Shown here piece after piece: positions 23,046 through 34,227 of a stretch of DNA of 64,000 nucleotides (its first letter is position 1; each line of letters starts with the position of its first letter). The translations under genes were made by a program, and so were the position numbers. This stretch comes from Whalleya microplaca (lineage: Eukaryota > Ascomycota > Sordariomycetes > Xylariales > Xylariaceae), in assembly GCA_022497155.1 (NCBI GenBank), contig MU385727.1, positions 310,001 to 374,000 on the forward strand. The letters run 5' to 3'. Under the pieces are notes generated by a model. The model saw only the letters and a list, made by a program, of their open reading frames with translations, was not told where the DNA came from and did no database searches.

Positions 23046-25187
23046 TTAGACAACTTTAATGTCGACAAGCTTCGAGTGTTCAATCCCGAAAACTGGCTGC
23101 CCGTTATCTCTAATAGCCCGAAAGTCTTCTCCGTCCATAGACCCATGCAGATAGCACTCGCCCACGAATTTGTACGTTGAATCAGAGCCCTCTTGCGGCC
23201 GCATAACATACGGGAAGAAACCACCAATACACGCAACGACAAGATCTCCCTCGTCGACGCCGCCTGTAAACCGACGTTGCTGCTCGCCCTGTCCCGGAAG
23301 GTCGCCGCGCATAGCCTGGGCAACCCCTCGCGCAATATTAGGGTCTCTCTCGTTCAAATACTGCTGGAAACCGTCCATCATCATCCGCGCCAACGGATCC
23401 GCCATCAACATGCCGAGATCTGGGGCCCGCGGTTCGCCGCTCAGATCTTGGTTATCCTTGTCCTCATCGCGCAGGCTGCTATCGACACATGCGACGTCCT
23501 CGACGGCCGTCAACCCGAACCGTCCTCCCTCAGTCCTAAGGAACCGGCGACCCAGAACATGCTTCATCAGTAGCTCATCGTACGGTGAGCTGCGCCCGCA
23601 CTGCGGAACCAATGCCATCAGTTCGGGGCTCGCCCTGATGCGCGCTGCATTCTCTGGCGTCTGGAGATCCGCCATTGTGAAACCCAGTATATCTCGGACG
23701 CGCTCCTCGTTTATCAGGCTCTGGAAGTTGGCACCTAGCTCAGCAGGCGGCGGGTTGTTGTCACGCAACGTCTCCCCATGGGCGCCGACGTTCAGGACGA
23801 GTGTGCGCCAGAACCGCTCGTTCCTCTGCTCAAACGTCTCGAACCCGGGCGCAGGCAGTTTCTCGAACTCGGTGAAGCACAGCCTGCGGTAGTTGCCGGC
23901 GTTGAAAATGGGCGAGACGTGCGCGATGCGGTCGAGGGGGCGGGCTTGCAGGTGCAATGCATTGTCTTCCGAGACGGTGAGGGGTTTCCTGGCCCTGAAG
24001 TCTTCCCACCAGCCTCGCATGCCGGTGGTAGTGCTGAAGCTGGAGTTCTTCACCGGTTTCGCGCTGAAATCTGGGACCCAACTGGGTAGGTCCTTGAGCC
24101 GTTTCGCGCAGGGTGGGCGCTCGTTGTACCACAGCAGCAGATCCTGTCGCTCGAGGACGGCGTAGCGCGCGGCTTCGGTGAAGACTTCCACTGCGCTCTT
24201 TGAGTAATCGGTTTTCGGCAGCGGCTGCCGACCCATGTCATGGTGTTCGACACGTCCTGAAGGTGTGGCAATTAGGAGCATCGAGAACACGTTCTCTCTG
24301 GCGTCCTTGGTGCCACAATCTCGCGCCGTCTGGATCATTGGAAGAAGCTCGATCGACTCGCCGAGTTGTCTCCTTCGCTCTGCTATCTCAATCGAGTTCG
24401 CTATCTCGAAGCCTCTGTACACGTGCGGTAACAGTGGCACTTTGAAAAACTTCGCCTGGTAGAATGGCATAGTCCGAGATGCGCCTATGTAGTTGTCCCA
24501 TCGGATATTACTTCGGCCGCACACGATGATGGCCATCTTGGCGAGAACGATCTCCGAGATGCACTGGACAGACGTCCAGTATGGAGCTCCAAAGACGTTG
24601 TAGATCTCTTTCCAGTGAGCAAAGTCGAAAGAATTCAGATCATCAAAGCGACAATTGTTCAGCCGCTCTCGTATTCCCGCTATCTGCTGCATCGTTGCTC
24701 GAGAAAGGCTGACATCTGGGGACATCCCAACTTCCCAGCGAGCGTTGTTCCAGCGCGTCGCCATCTCATGGATGGTCTCGAAGACCTTTGTCGTCGACTC
24801 CTTGTCTGGGCCTAGCCAGCAAATAGTCTTCTCTGCATTCTCGAGTATCTGCCGTTGCGCAACTGCCTGTTTGCTACGCTCCTGAATGGTACGTCCGACT
24901 AATAGGTCAGCCCATAATGTACGAGGCCTTTCCTTTCGTCGGAATGTCCTCAGGGCGCTTTCAAGCGCCTTTGGGATTGCGTGATCGTCACCGTCGACAG
25001 TGACGGCCACAGTGTCTGCGGCTTCTGAGCGATCATATGAAATGCACTCATATGAAGTATCCTGGAGATGCGACTCTGTGAGAGAGAGTTTGATGGGAGC
25101 ATTGCGGTCAGCAGTCGGCTCGAGCACGGCTAGTTGCGCAGTCAACTGTCGCTGATTGACAAGCACCGAGAAAGGATTGCTAGCCAT
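23046..25187 (-). CDS. Divergent HET-domain protein
   Basis: A single-exon frame gives 713 residues from the ATG at 25187. Thirty further upstream codons are open, but the M-A-S-N start has the better context. HET-type architecture is recognisable: YECISY near residue 50, an AL..LR block, LWADLLVGR where the family has LWIDALCINQ, ERSKQ, and CWLG. The C-terminal block YKFVGECYLHGSMDGE matches the usual HET tail. HET proteins trigger cell death after fusion of incompatible hyphae and belong to the fungal innate-immunity-like repertoire. The WG of the SY.WG motif and the CINQ box are both changed, so this copy may have lost or altered activity. It lies between a membrane protein and an MFS gene, with no obvious partner gene such as a NACHT or SesA-like gene. 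Confidence 0.85.
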   Translation of the reverse strand: MASNPFSVLVNQRQLTAQLAVLEPTADRNAPIKLSLTESHLQDTSYECISYDRSEAADTVAVTVDGDDHAIPKALESALRTFRRKERPRTLWADLLVGRTIQERSKQAVAQRQILENAEKTICWLGPDKESTTKVFETIHEMATRWNNARWEVGMSPDVSLSRATMQQIAGIRERLNNCRFDDLNSFDFAHWKEIYNVFGAPYWTSVQCISEIVLAKMAIIVCGRSNIRWDNYIGASRTMPFYQAKFFKVPLLPHVYRGFEIANSIEIAERRRQLGESIELLPMIQTARDCGTKDARENVFSMLLIATPSGRVEHHDMGRQPLPKTDYSKSAVEVFTEAARYAVLERQDLLLWYNERPPCAKRLKDLPSWVPDFSAKPVKNSSFSTTTGMRGWWEDFRARKPLTVSEDNALHLQARPLDRIAHVSPIFNAGNYRRLCFTEFEKLPAPGFETFEQRNERFWRTLVLNVGAHGETLRDNNPPPAELGANFQSLINEERVRDILGFTMADLQTPENAARIRASPELMALVPQCGRSSPYDELLMKHVLGRRFLRTEGGRFGLTAVEDVACVDSSLRDEDKDNQDLSGEPRAPDLGMLMADPLARMMMDGFQQYLNERDPNIARGVAQAMRGDLPGQGEQQRRFTGGVDEGDLVVACIGGFFPYVMRPQEGSDSTYKFVGECYLHGSMDGEDFRAIRDNGQPVFGIEHSKLVDIKVV

Positions 25188-27238
25188 GGTCGCTCGTCTC
25201 AGATAACGGATCCGAGGAAAATTGTTAGTGGTGACACGGAATACGATTGGCGTACAGTATCCGGTCAGGATTGCCATGATCCAAGCTCTGTTAGCTTATT
25301 TCAACAGACGAGACTCAATACATTTTATACATCCTCTAGAGCCATCACCATGTCTTGAAAGGAGCAGTTTGCATAGCTGCCTGTTGGTGACTGCCTGTTT
25401 CGAAGTCTTTAAATAAAAGGAGACAATCGATACGGGTCTGCAGCCTAGTCTAGGCCTCCAAAGTGACAACATTTCATTGGTCTAGACCGAGGCTTTAGAT
25501 TAGCTTCTGAAATAGTACTGCGTGGTGTGATCTATCAGCCTACCTAGTCGGTTTGTTTATGCGGCGTATATACATGTATAATTCAATCAAAATGCTCCGG
25601 CGTTACCAGTATCGCGATCACGCATTGAGTGCACCAACTTCTAATAGATATAGCCATGAACTTCACTATAATCAATCGTCGTGCATACCAACAGGCAAGC
25701 CTCGGAATCACTTTCTAGCATCAAATCGTATTTAGTTCTATTTCTTGCAAGTCCATGCTCTGTGTGATGTGCAAGTCTCTTACTCAGGGATATTGATCAT
25801 CTATCCTTTGTTAACCACTGCATGTGTATAGACCTGGTTCCCTATATCCTATCATGGCATTGGACCTAACTCCGCAAAATGTTGCTGATAAGCTACATAG
25901 AATTTAGGGGACAAGGATATCTTGACCATCGTCCTCGAAGACCAGCAAAGAGCTATCATTCATCGGCCACAGTGAAGTTGACTTATCCTGCATCGCTATT
26001 TTCGACACTTCTTGCTCAGATATGGAGAGGATACACCTCTGCAATCAGTAGCTAGGTTAAAAAGGCAAGGAAATTAGCACGGACGACGACGCTATCATCA
26101 GAGCGATGATGGAGGACAAGGATATTGTAGCAAGGCTTCATTTAGAAGCCGTCATGTATTTCGTGAAATGTAGTCTACTTACTAAATTTCTCTTTGATAG
26201 ACGTCGATTTTCTTTATATTAGCTGCTAGAGAATATCATTTTAATTAGTGTAATAGGTCCTCTGAAGATATGTATGGACTAGATTATACTGTTCCTTCTG
26301 CTATATTACTTAAGGAGACTTTACCAAGGCCGTAGGTGGATTTCGAACAGATAGATAACAATAACAATCGCACGGAAACAGGCGCTAGCTGCAGAAAGTA
26401 TCTTATTCGTGATGTGTGAGTCTGCATAACAGCAAGATATATAGCTATTTCTGCTTTACCGATGAAAGATTTTAGAAGAAATAGTGTAGAACTTGAATAA
26501 GCAAGGGAATCAAGATATGCACCGATGATAGTTACGATACCTAGCTGGACAGTGAAAGTGAACTCTACCGTATAAGCCTATTTAGCTGACTTCATTTTGA
26601 GCTATTCTAGTCCTCGTCTTATCGACTCAAACAGCTATATACGGTTCGAATTCTCTACCCTTCTCATGAAAGCACTTCACTATTCTCTGTTAAACATAGT
26701 ATGCTTGATATGTTCATCAACCATCGCAAATGCGCCAGTGATCGGCTGGTATAGTTATACTTTGTCTAGGCCGGCTCTCGGAGACACCATTACTGTAGTT
26801 CCGGGTGACCCGGGCAGGGACATGTATTCACTTAATTTCTTACGGCAGCTTCTCAGCCAGTCGGCTCGAGTATATTGACCAGGGATTCTTATGCAGACTA
26901 CTCCATACTTCTCCCCAAGTGGTGGGATCAGCAATGCGGAGCTGTGTTAAGTGCAGGGCTTGCAGGATCAGATAAGATTACCTGATTGATAACTTTTAGG
27001 CTGCAGTCTGTCCGGAACCAATGAGAAACCTATGCGGTGACGAGGTTACTACGAAGAGCCCATGCCTTGTCTTAACCCTGTCTTGTCTTACCGACTATCG
27101 GCGGACGTGTTAGAACCTATAAATTGGCCTGCCTTCATAGTCTGTCATTTGTTACCTGTTTCTCATTGATAACTTCGAAATCACCTTACTGCCTTTGATA
27201 TCTCTTCTGCACGGCGTATCTGCATCTGTTTTCCGGTC
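25188..27238. other. Gene-poor 2-kb interval
   Basis: No convincing gene is seen. AT-rich stretches around 26150-26600 have no long frames. One weak secreted-peptide candidate at 26666-26878 is listed separately. The last 150 bp are the likely promoter and leader of the MFS gene. Confidence 0.5.
26666..26878 (+). CDS. Possible small secreted protein (weak)
   Basis: The frame of 70 residues starts with a plausible signal peptide: a basic start, a hydrophobic core (LLNIVCLICSS) and an ANA cleavage-type end. The remainder is short and has no recognised domain. It is open further upstream. Without expression data or homologues it may be chance. Confidence 0.2.
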   Translation: MKALHYSLLNIVCLICSSTIANAPVIGWYSYTLSRPALGDTITVVPGDPGRDMYSLNFLRQLLSQSARVY

Positions 27239-28921
27239 ATGGCGACTCCCAACATCCATGATGAGATCACAGTGGTGCCTGATACTGTTGAGCTGGAATT
27301 GGCCAAAATTGCAACGCCGGCTGCTACCAGGGCCACGAAAGAGTCCGATCCCTTCCTCGTTGCATTTGATCAACCTTATGACGCCGAGAACCCATTGGAC
27401 TGGTCGGCAAGTCGCAAGTGGATGGTGACGGACGTTCTGTCTGCCACAGGTTTTAATCGTATCATGGTCTCGACTATCATGGCACCCGCCTTATCGACCA
27501 TCGCCAGCGAGCTCAATATGAACCCGACCGAGTCGGCAATGTCCCTATCTATTTACTTACTAGCCACTGCCTTTGGTCCACTAGTAATGGGTCCATTATC
27601 CGAGATCTATGGTAGACAGGCTATTCTACATGCCTCTAGTATATGGTTTCTCATCTGGAATGTCGTTTGCGGTTTCAGTACCACTAAGGGAACACTTATC
27701 GCAGCTCGCTTTCTAGCAGGCTTTGGTGCTAGCGCTATATATGCGCTTGCCGGTGGTGTTCTGGGTGATATATGGATACCGGAACAGAGAGGACGTTCGT
27801 TAGGAGTTTACTTGCTTATCCCGTTGCTAGGCGCAGCCGTTGGTAAGTCTCCCGGACCGAATAATGAGGCAAGGGGATACTACTCACAATATCTGGATGG
27901 GTGATTTGAAGAAACGGATTAATGGATGAATTGTCTAACCAGTAGCATAGGTCCTATAATCGGCGGGTTTATGGCTGCACGCACGACTTGGCGGTGGATG
28001 TTTTGGGCAACATCCATATTCCAAGCTGTCATGATATTCGTATCATTTTTCAGCTTCCACGAGTCGTACGGTGCACTGATACTCCGAAGGCGTGCGGAGC
28101 GTCTTCGTCGACAGACTGGTAATAGACAGTACTACACCCAAAGTGAGCGACTTGATGGTGATAGGTCGGCCACGGCGGTCCTCGCCCAGGCCCTGACGCG
28201 CCCGCTCCGTCTCCTACTTTTTCACCCTATCATACAAGTGTCGGCCATCCTGGAGGGGTTCGACTACGGTATCTTGTATGTAGTGCTCTCAACCTTTTCT
28301 GAACTTTGGATATCCCAGTACAGTCAGTCGGTGGAGATCAGCGGACTACATTACATTGCCTGTTCCTTAGGGGAGCTCGTTGCGTCGCAGGCCGGTGGGT
28401 CTATAATGGACTATTTTTACAAGCGACGGCAGGCACATAATCATGCGCCAGAATCCCGAATCCCACTCATGTTCCCTGCCATCATTTTGGCGTGGGCTGG
28501 AATGTTAACGTACGGGTGGACGGCGGAATATCGTTTACACTGGATCGTTGTTGATGTTGGAGTCTTTATCATGCTATTCGGGATGCAGCTGGAGGGCATG
28601 CCTCGTAAGTATTCTCATGAATATCTTGTTGCTCTTTCTTCTCTGTAGATGAAATCACTGAACCTAGATGTTACAGTCACGGCATATGTCATTGACTCTT
28701 ACGGAGACCACACGAGCAGTGCTATGGCGGCGACACAATTCGTTAGGAGCTTAATGGCTTTCTTGTTTCCGTTATTCGCCCCGAGTATGTACCAAGCACT
28801 CGGGTATGGATGGTCCAATAGCATTATGGCTTTGGCAGGTTTGGTGCTCTCCATTCCTCTCCCCCTATTTCTGTGGAGGTATGGGGCAAGGTTGAGGTCC
28901 AAGGCCATTTCGACTTATTAA
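27239..28921 (+). CDS. DHA1-type MFS drug/polyamine-like transporter
   Basis: Three exons (27239-27842, 27951-28604, 28677-28921) give 500 residues. The hydrophilic N-terminus ends in DAENPLDWSASRKWMV, characteristic of DHA1 multidrug/polyamine transporters. Next comes helix 1 and the motif A region GPLSEIYGRQ between helices 2 and 3. RFLAGFGASAIYALAGGVLGD and WIPEQRGRS match helix 4 and the following loop, and GPIIGGF is the motif C region across the first intron. The second half contains LEGFDYGILYVVLSTF and AYVIDSYGDHTSSAMAATQFVRS, both family-typical. An earlier in-frame-looking acceptor at 28647 would cause a stop, so the acceptor at 28675-28676 is preferred. Export of toxic compounds is the likely general role. 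The substrate is unknown. Confidence 0.9.
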
Positions 28922-29557
28922 AGAGACGAGTGCTGTTGAGTGCACAGGTTCAGCTCTCTAGCCATGCTGTGATTAGAAACGACAACGATTTTATGAAGTC
29001 ATGTAAGTAAAGTCAGGTCAATGAACTACTTGACATGCTGAAAGCACTGAAAAGTTACACTTCAGTCAAGATGTAGAATGAGTGAGTCCTGGACAATATT
29101 CCATGGACACACTCTGACTGGTCGCCGATCCGATAGTGTTGTGTCTTGATAACTCCATATCTATATGCGGTGTAACCCAAGATATCTTGACATTGCGAAT
29201 TCTGACTTGCGGCGCGTAAGATTCAAATACAGATATATCAAATTCATTTTCAAACACATCGCCACCCCCTTGATGAGTCATACTGCAACAATTATTACCC
29301 CTTCGCCTTGTTCATTACGTGACAGGGCTTTACCAGATGTATTTCTCTGGACGCTCTCCTGGATTTGGTACAGTCGAGGCCGAGAGTTCTAGATAGGGGC
29401 TGGATAATTTACCGTGTCTGATTCCAGGACTGTACAGGAAAACCCCAACTGCTGCAGCCTCTTATCTCAATTCCACAACTTCACATCTTACGCTGAAATA
29501 GACTCAGAAGTGAACTCAGCAGAAAATTTACTCGGTGTGGTAGTAAACTACCACGGA
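28922..29557. other. Intergenic, no gene
   Basis: No supported gene. An in-frame extension upstream of 29558 is open but has no recognisable content. Confidence 0.5.
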
Positions 29558-31540
29558 ATGCCGCTGTGCACATTATGCGACCGGCTAGACTTTCACGCCT
29601 TGTTGAAGATGACCTGCCGCAGGATCTACACCATCATAAGTCCATCGGTGTCTTACACCAAAGCGCTTCAAATTGCAGCCTTTGTAAGCTATTCTATAAC
29701 GACATCAAGGCTCTTTTTGGGTTACATCCAAGTAAGGAAGGCTTACAAATTGGAGAAGCAAGACTCAAATATATTGAACAGTCTATTCTGTGGGATTCTC
29801 AAATGATCCTCAGGGGGCGCACGCATGAGGCGAATGACGGGGATGTAGTTCAGCTCATCGGGTTTAAACTCCGGTTCGATACACCCAGGCTGCCAAAATG
29901 GATCAAGACATATTGGTACTATAGTCTGTACGTAGACGATCCGTCTACGAATGCTAATTCGAACATCAAAGATATCGTTGTTGTGAGAAAGGTCACAACC
30001 CCTGAGGATGCTGCCATTCTGATCAGGCCATGGATCGAGAATTGTGAGACGGACCATTTAAAGTGCAAAGCTCCACTAAGCAACCTGCCAACCCGAGTCG
30101 TTGATGTAGGAGCAGAGGGGGAAGAACCACGCTTAGTCGTGACGGCGGGCGAAATTGGTCGCTATCTAGCATTGAGTCACTGCTGGAGACCCAATCCCGA
30201 TGGGGTGATCCGAACGAAAACAGCAACGATCGAGGAACACCAGAGGTGCATTCCGATGGCGCGACTATCGAATACCTTCCGGTCTGCTGTGGAGATCACA
30301 AGAAGTCTAGGTATACAGTACCTATGGATCGACTCCTTGTGCATCATCCAGGATGATGTCGACGACTGGGAACGCGAGAGTGTCAAGATGGGCAGTATAT
30401 ACTCGTCGGCCTTCGCCAAAATTGCTGCATCTGCATCTCCAGACCCAAAAACCGGCTGCTTCATCGTCCGCGACGACTCTACCCATGTCAGAGTGAAGTA
30501 CTTTCTGAGAGGATCTTGACCGCGGAAATACGCCTAGATATGCGTTCGTCCCTGGACCCGCGGGTGCGAGAATCTTCGGCAAAGCCCTCTTCAGAAGCGG
30601 GCCTGGGTTACCCAAGAGAGGACCTTGTCCCGACGGACGATACACTACGATGCGGACCAGATACTCTGGGAATGTCAAGAGTCACGACAGTTACAAGATT
30701 GTGTACCATCGGATTTTGCTTATAGTAACCCGGAAACGGAGCCTGGGAATGGATTCCACGCTCTTTACCAACCTAAGAATGGCCGCCTCGGGGGAGATTT
30801 TGTCTGGGACTGGTATAGTATGGTGGAAGACTACACGGGAAGGGCATTGACTAAAAGCGGCGATAAGCTACCCGCTATCTCAGGCATAGCTAGGGAGATG
30901 GAAAGGCGGACAGGGGAGTCGTATATTGCCGGGCTTTGGAGAAGCCATCCTTGACATTGGATTGTTATGGCGCCGTGTGATAAAGGATTGGATGACACGA
31001 CCGCCAAATGAGGACGGGTACCGGGCACCGAGTTGGAGCTGGGCGGCTCTAGACGGGGAAGTCAATATGTTTCTGTACGACGATGAAGACTCATTTGAGT
31101 GCGCAGCAGAAGATATCGAGGCTGAGGTGGTCCCGCTTGGGCTAGATCCCCGCGGAAGACTCATCTCCAACGCTATAAGAATGACAGCGCGCATCAAGGC
31201 CGCTGACCCTCGGATTGACCGACGATCAGACAAATGCAACAGTGCCTACGTTCTAACGAGGACAGAGGAAGACCGTGGAGATCTCGTGTGTGATAAGGGT
31301 GAGGCTATTGGGAATGCTATTTCGACCAAGAGTATGAGTCCAGCGGCCCTTTGTACTGTTTAGAAATACTACGAAGAAAAAGGATACGAAGGCATTTGGT
31401 CTGGGCTACTTCTTGAGCCCACTGGGCAGAGATTGGAATTCCGGAGGATTGGCTATGGTCGGCATCTGGGAGACACAGTCAAGCCAGAATTCAGAGACTG
31501 GTTCTCAGATGTAGGAAAACAAATGATATCTATAATTTAG
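29558..31540 (+). pseudogene. HET-domain pseudogene with several frame breaks
   Basis: HET homology is readable along the whole stretch but jumps frames. It opens with MPLCTLCDRLDFHALL at 29558, shifts by one base near 29604 into DDLPQDLHHHKS and CSLCKLF, and then reads well through LALSHCW, LGIQYLWIDSLCIIQDD and IYSSAFAKIAAS. That frame stops at TGA 30517-30519. A short stretch in another frame (RSSLDPRVRES) follows, and the first frame resumes at PLQKRAWVTQERTLSRR. A further shift near 30936 leads from SYIAGLW into ILDIGLLWRR and YRAPSWSWAALDGEV. An in-frame TAG at 31361-31363 precedes the usual C-terminal block ending LEFRRIGYG, and the final stop is at 31538-31540. One gap could be an intron (a GTGAAG donor near 30493), but not all of them. 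The core HET motifs are intact, so it decayed after being functional. Confidence 0.85.
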
Positions 31541-32962
31541 TATGTACCTAATGTCCCATTATCATGTAGATGTAATACCATACAAGTTTCTATCGTCAGT
31601 GGTCAGAACGATACAGCAGCAGATGTCGATCCCATCGGATTGAGTAGCTCTCAAAGATTGATATCAGGGGGATAGACAGAGACGCGAAGGATCTTCCATT
31701 CATCACGATCTTCGATGTTAACGTACGCGATGATCTTAGGCAGGATTTATGTAACTTCGGTTATAGACAAACATATAGATAAATAGATATATAGGCAGAG
31801 ACAACGTACGTAGTCCAATTCCTACGAAATCAATTTCACCACCCCTATCCCTTTACATATAGCCAGATTCTATGTATATATAAGTAGTAAGTAGATGATA
31901 AACCACGCCCCAACTTGACTCCCAGTGAACCAACTCATTACAAAAACGACATTCCATAAAAGGCAAGAGACCCCTTGCAGAAACCTGCTCACAAGCAGGC
32001 AAATAAGCACCTCGACAGACACCAACCATAGTCCGTCGCGTATTCCGTAGATAGCATACACATCACCGCACATCACCACCCATCACCAATCATCACGAAA
32101 CCCAGACACACACACAGACACACATACATAGACACAGCCATAGTTCGCATGCAACCGCATCTCATCTCAATTCCTCTGGATCGAAAGACCTCAAACCCCC
32201 ATGTGGTGGTATAGTCACATACAGACGGACAGGTAGACGGACAACCAGACAGCCAGACAAGCACGCACGAGCAACCCCCTATCCATTCCTCTATTCATCA
32301 CTCCATCACTCCATCACTCCATCCATCCCCCTTAACATACAATACAGTCATTCCTTTCCCTCCCCTTTCCCTTTACCTTTCCCTTTCCCTATCCCTATCC
32401 CTATCCCTTGCCTTGGCTTCCCTTCCCCTCCTTCAATACAGCAAGCGAGCGAGCAGGCGTGTCATGCCTCTCCACCCTCTCTTGCCTCTCTCCTTCCTCC
32501 CTTACAAGCCTCAGAAGACAACCAGGGACAAGCGAGATAAACTCAGACAAAATCAGACAGACAGGAAGATAGTAAATAGAAACACACACAAGCCGCCCAT
32601 CGCCCATCGCCCATCGCCCTTCGCCCGCCGGACTGCCCCCCACCTCTGAAAAATCAAATCAATCAATCACGCGTTTTGCCTTTGCCAGAACCACACCGGA
32701 TACGCCAAGTAGAACTCCGTGTCAAAGCAGCAGCAGCAGCGTCCCTAACGCGCGTACCTGAGTAATAACAGTAACAGTAGTAACAGTAGTAGAACCTTCG
32801 CAGGAGTAGTAGCCTTCTGAGTAGTCTCCGTCTTATTCGTAGAACCAGAACACCGTCCGCCTCAGCAAACCGAGCAACAAACCACCAACCTATTACTGAG
32901 AGGGTATAGTTTCAGTGGCTCTTTTACTGGGCCATAGGTCAGGTCATATACCCTCTCACCTA
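31541..32962. other. Low-complexity interval between convergent genes
   Basis: No gene is seen. Microsatellite-like tracts dominate: CA/ACAC repeats around 32100-32135, CATCACTCCAT repeats near 32295-32325, a CCCTTT/CCCTAT-type tract at 32350-32410, a CGCCCAT repeat near 32596-32625, and AGTAGTAACAGTAG repeats near 32760-32810. Part of it is probably the 3' untranslated region of the minus-strand gene to the right. Confidence 0.6.
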
Positions 32963-34227
32963 CTACTTCTTCTCAAAATAAAACTGCCCCAACTTACTCT
33001 CCCCGCTCTTCACCGGACTCAGCACCGGCGCGCGGCTCCCCTCGCCGCCGTCGAGCCTCTCGCGCACGATGCGCTCAGCAGCCTCGCGGGAAGCGGGCCC
33101 GCCCACGCCCTCCCGCAGCGCGCTCGTCGCCGGCTGACCCGGGTTCTGCACGGGCACCGGTCCGCGCGTCGTCGTGTCCACGAACCCGCTCCCGCTATCG
33201 TCGTCGCCGTTCCCACCGCCGGAATCGAGCGCGACGCCGTCCACGTACTTGGCCTCGCGGACGGCCGCCGGCGTCGAGTTGCTGTTGCTGTTCAGGTCGC
33301 CGGCGGACATGGAGTCGGGCAGGCTGCTGCGCACGCGCGCCTCCTGGCTCAGGCCCGAGGACGTGCGCTCGAGGCCCCAGATCGCGGCCGCGGCGGCGCC
33401 GGAGGCGGAGCCCGCGCCTGCCCCGAGCGGGCGGCGGTGGTAGATGGGGCCGGAGACGGTGGAGTTGGCGCCCTCGCCGAAGCCGACGAGGGAGGCGGTG
33501 CCGTCGTCGCTCATGCGGTCCTCGAAGCCGCCGACGGAGCGGCTGGCCATGTCTTCCTCGTTGTCGTTGTCGTTGTCCATCATGGCGCCCGAGGCCGAGT
33601 CCGCGCGGTAGTTGGTGTCCATGCTCATGGTGTCCTCCTCGTCGACCTCGGTCAGGTCCGCGTCCATGTCGAACTGCTCGCCCGCCTCGCCCGCCGTGCG
33701 CGCGCCGACACTACCCGTCGCGGACGCCGTGCCGACTGTGCTCATCTTCGTGATCGCGGTCGGCTGGCCGTTGGAGTCGAAGTAGGCGGCGGCGGGAGGG
33801 GCTTGTTGTGGCGGGAAACCGGTGGAGGTGGGCGTGGTCTGGGGGGAGTTGGCGTTGTTAGCGCCGTGCTGGTTGGGGGCGCGAATGGTGGAAACACGCT
33901 CGAGGCCGGCGAGGCGGCTGATGCGATCCGCGCGCTCGGCTTCCAGGCTGTTCGCGGATGCGTGATGCTGATGGCCCCGGGTACCGCCGAAAGCGTTGGC
34001 ATGGCCACGGTGGCCGTCCTTGATAGCAGTGGTGGACAGAGCAGAAAGGGAGGTGGTAGTGCTAGTTGGCGTGCCGCTTTAAACAACAGCTTCGTTAGTC
34101 AATGTAGTCAACGCAGAACATAGGGGAGATTCGGCACGTACGGCATATCACTAGGCGTATCCGGGTTAGAGGGCGGAGGGGGGACGTTGATGAGCATCGG
34201 AGCAGTCTGCTGCTGCGGTTGCGACAT
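32963..34227 (-). CDS. Conserved low-complexity ascomycete protein, function unknown
   Basis: Two exons (34142-34227 and 32963-34076, read on the minus strand) give 399 residues. The start MSQPQQQTAPMLINVPPPPS is glutamine- and proline-rich. A basic, His-rich patch (HRGHANAF, RGHQHHASANS) follows, then the block LEAERADRISRLAGLERVST, which I believe is conserved in filamentous ascomycetes. A long acidic and Ser/Gly-rich stretch with NDNDNEED and VGFGEGANSTVSGPI comes next, and the C-terminus is ERIVRERLDGGEG...LGQFYFEKK. No membrane segment or enzyme motif is visible, so it looks largely disordered. The coding region is far more GC-rich than its surroundings. The intron of 65 nt has GTACGT and AAG ends. 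A scaffold or regulatory role would be a guess. Confidence 0.8.

Noticed and set aside
28649..28676. Earlier acceptor at 28647-28648 in the DHA1 transporter
   Set aside because: It leads to a stop within 15 codons. The acceptor at 28675-28676 gives the family sequence TAYVIDSYG.
33019..33443. Long GC-rich frames on the plus strand opposite the low-complexity gene
   Set aside because: They are composition-driven shadows. The minus frame has intron-supported start and conserved ends.
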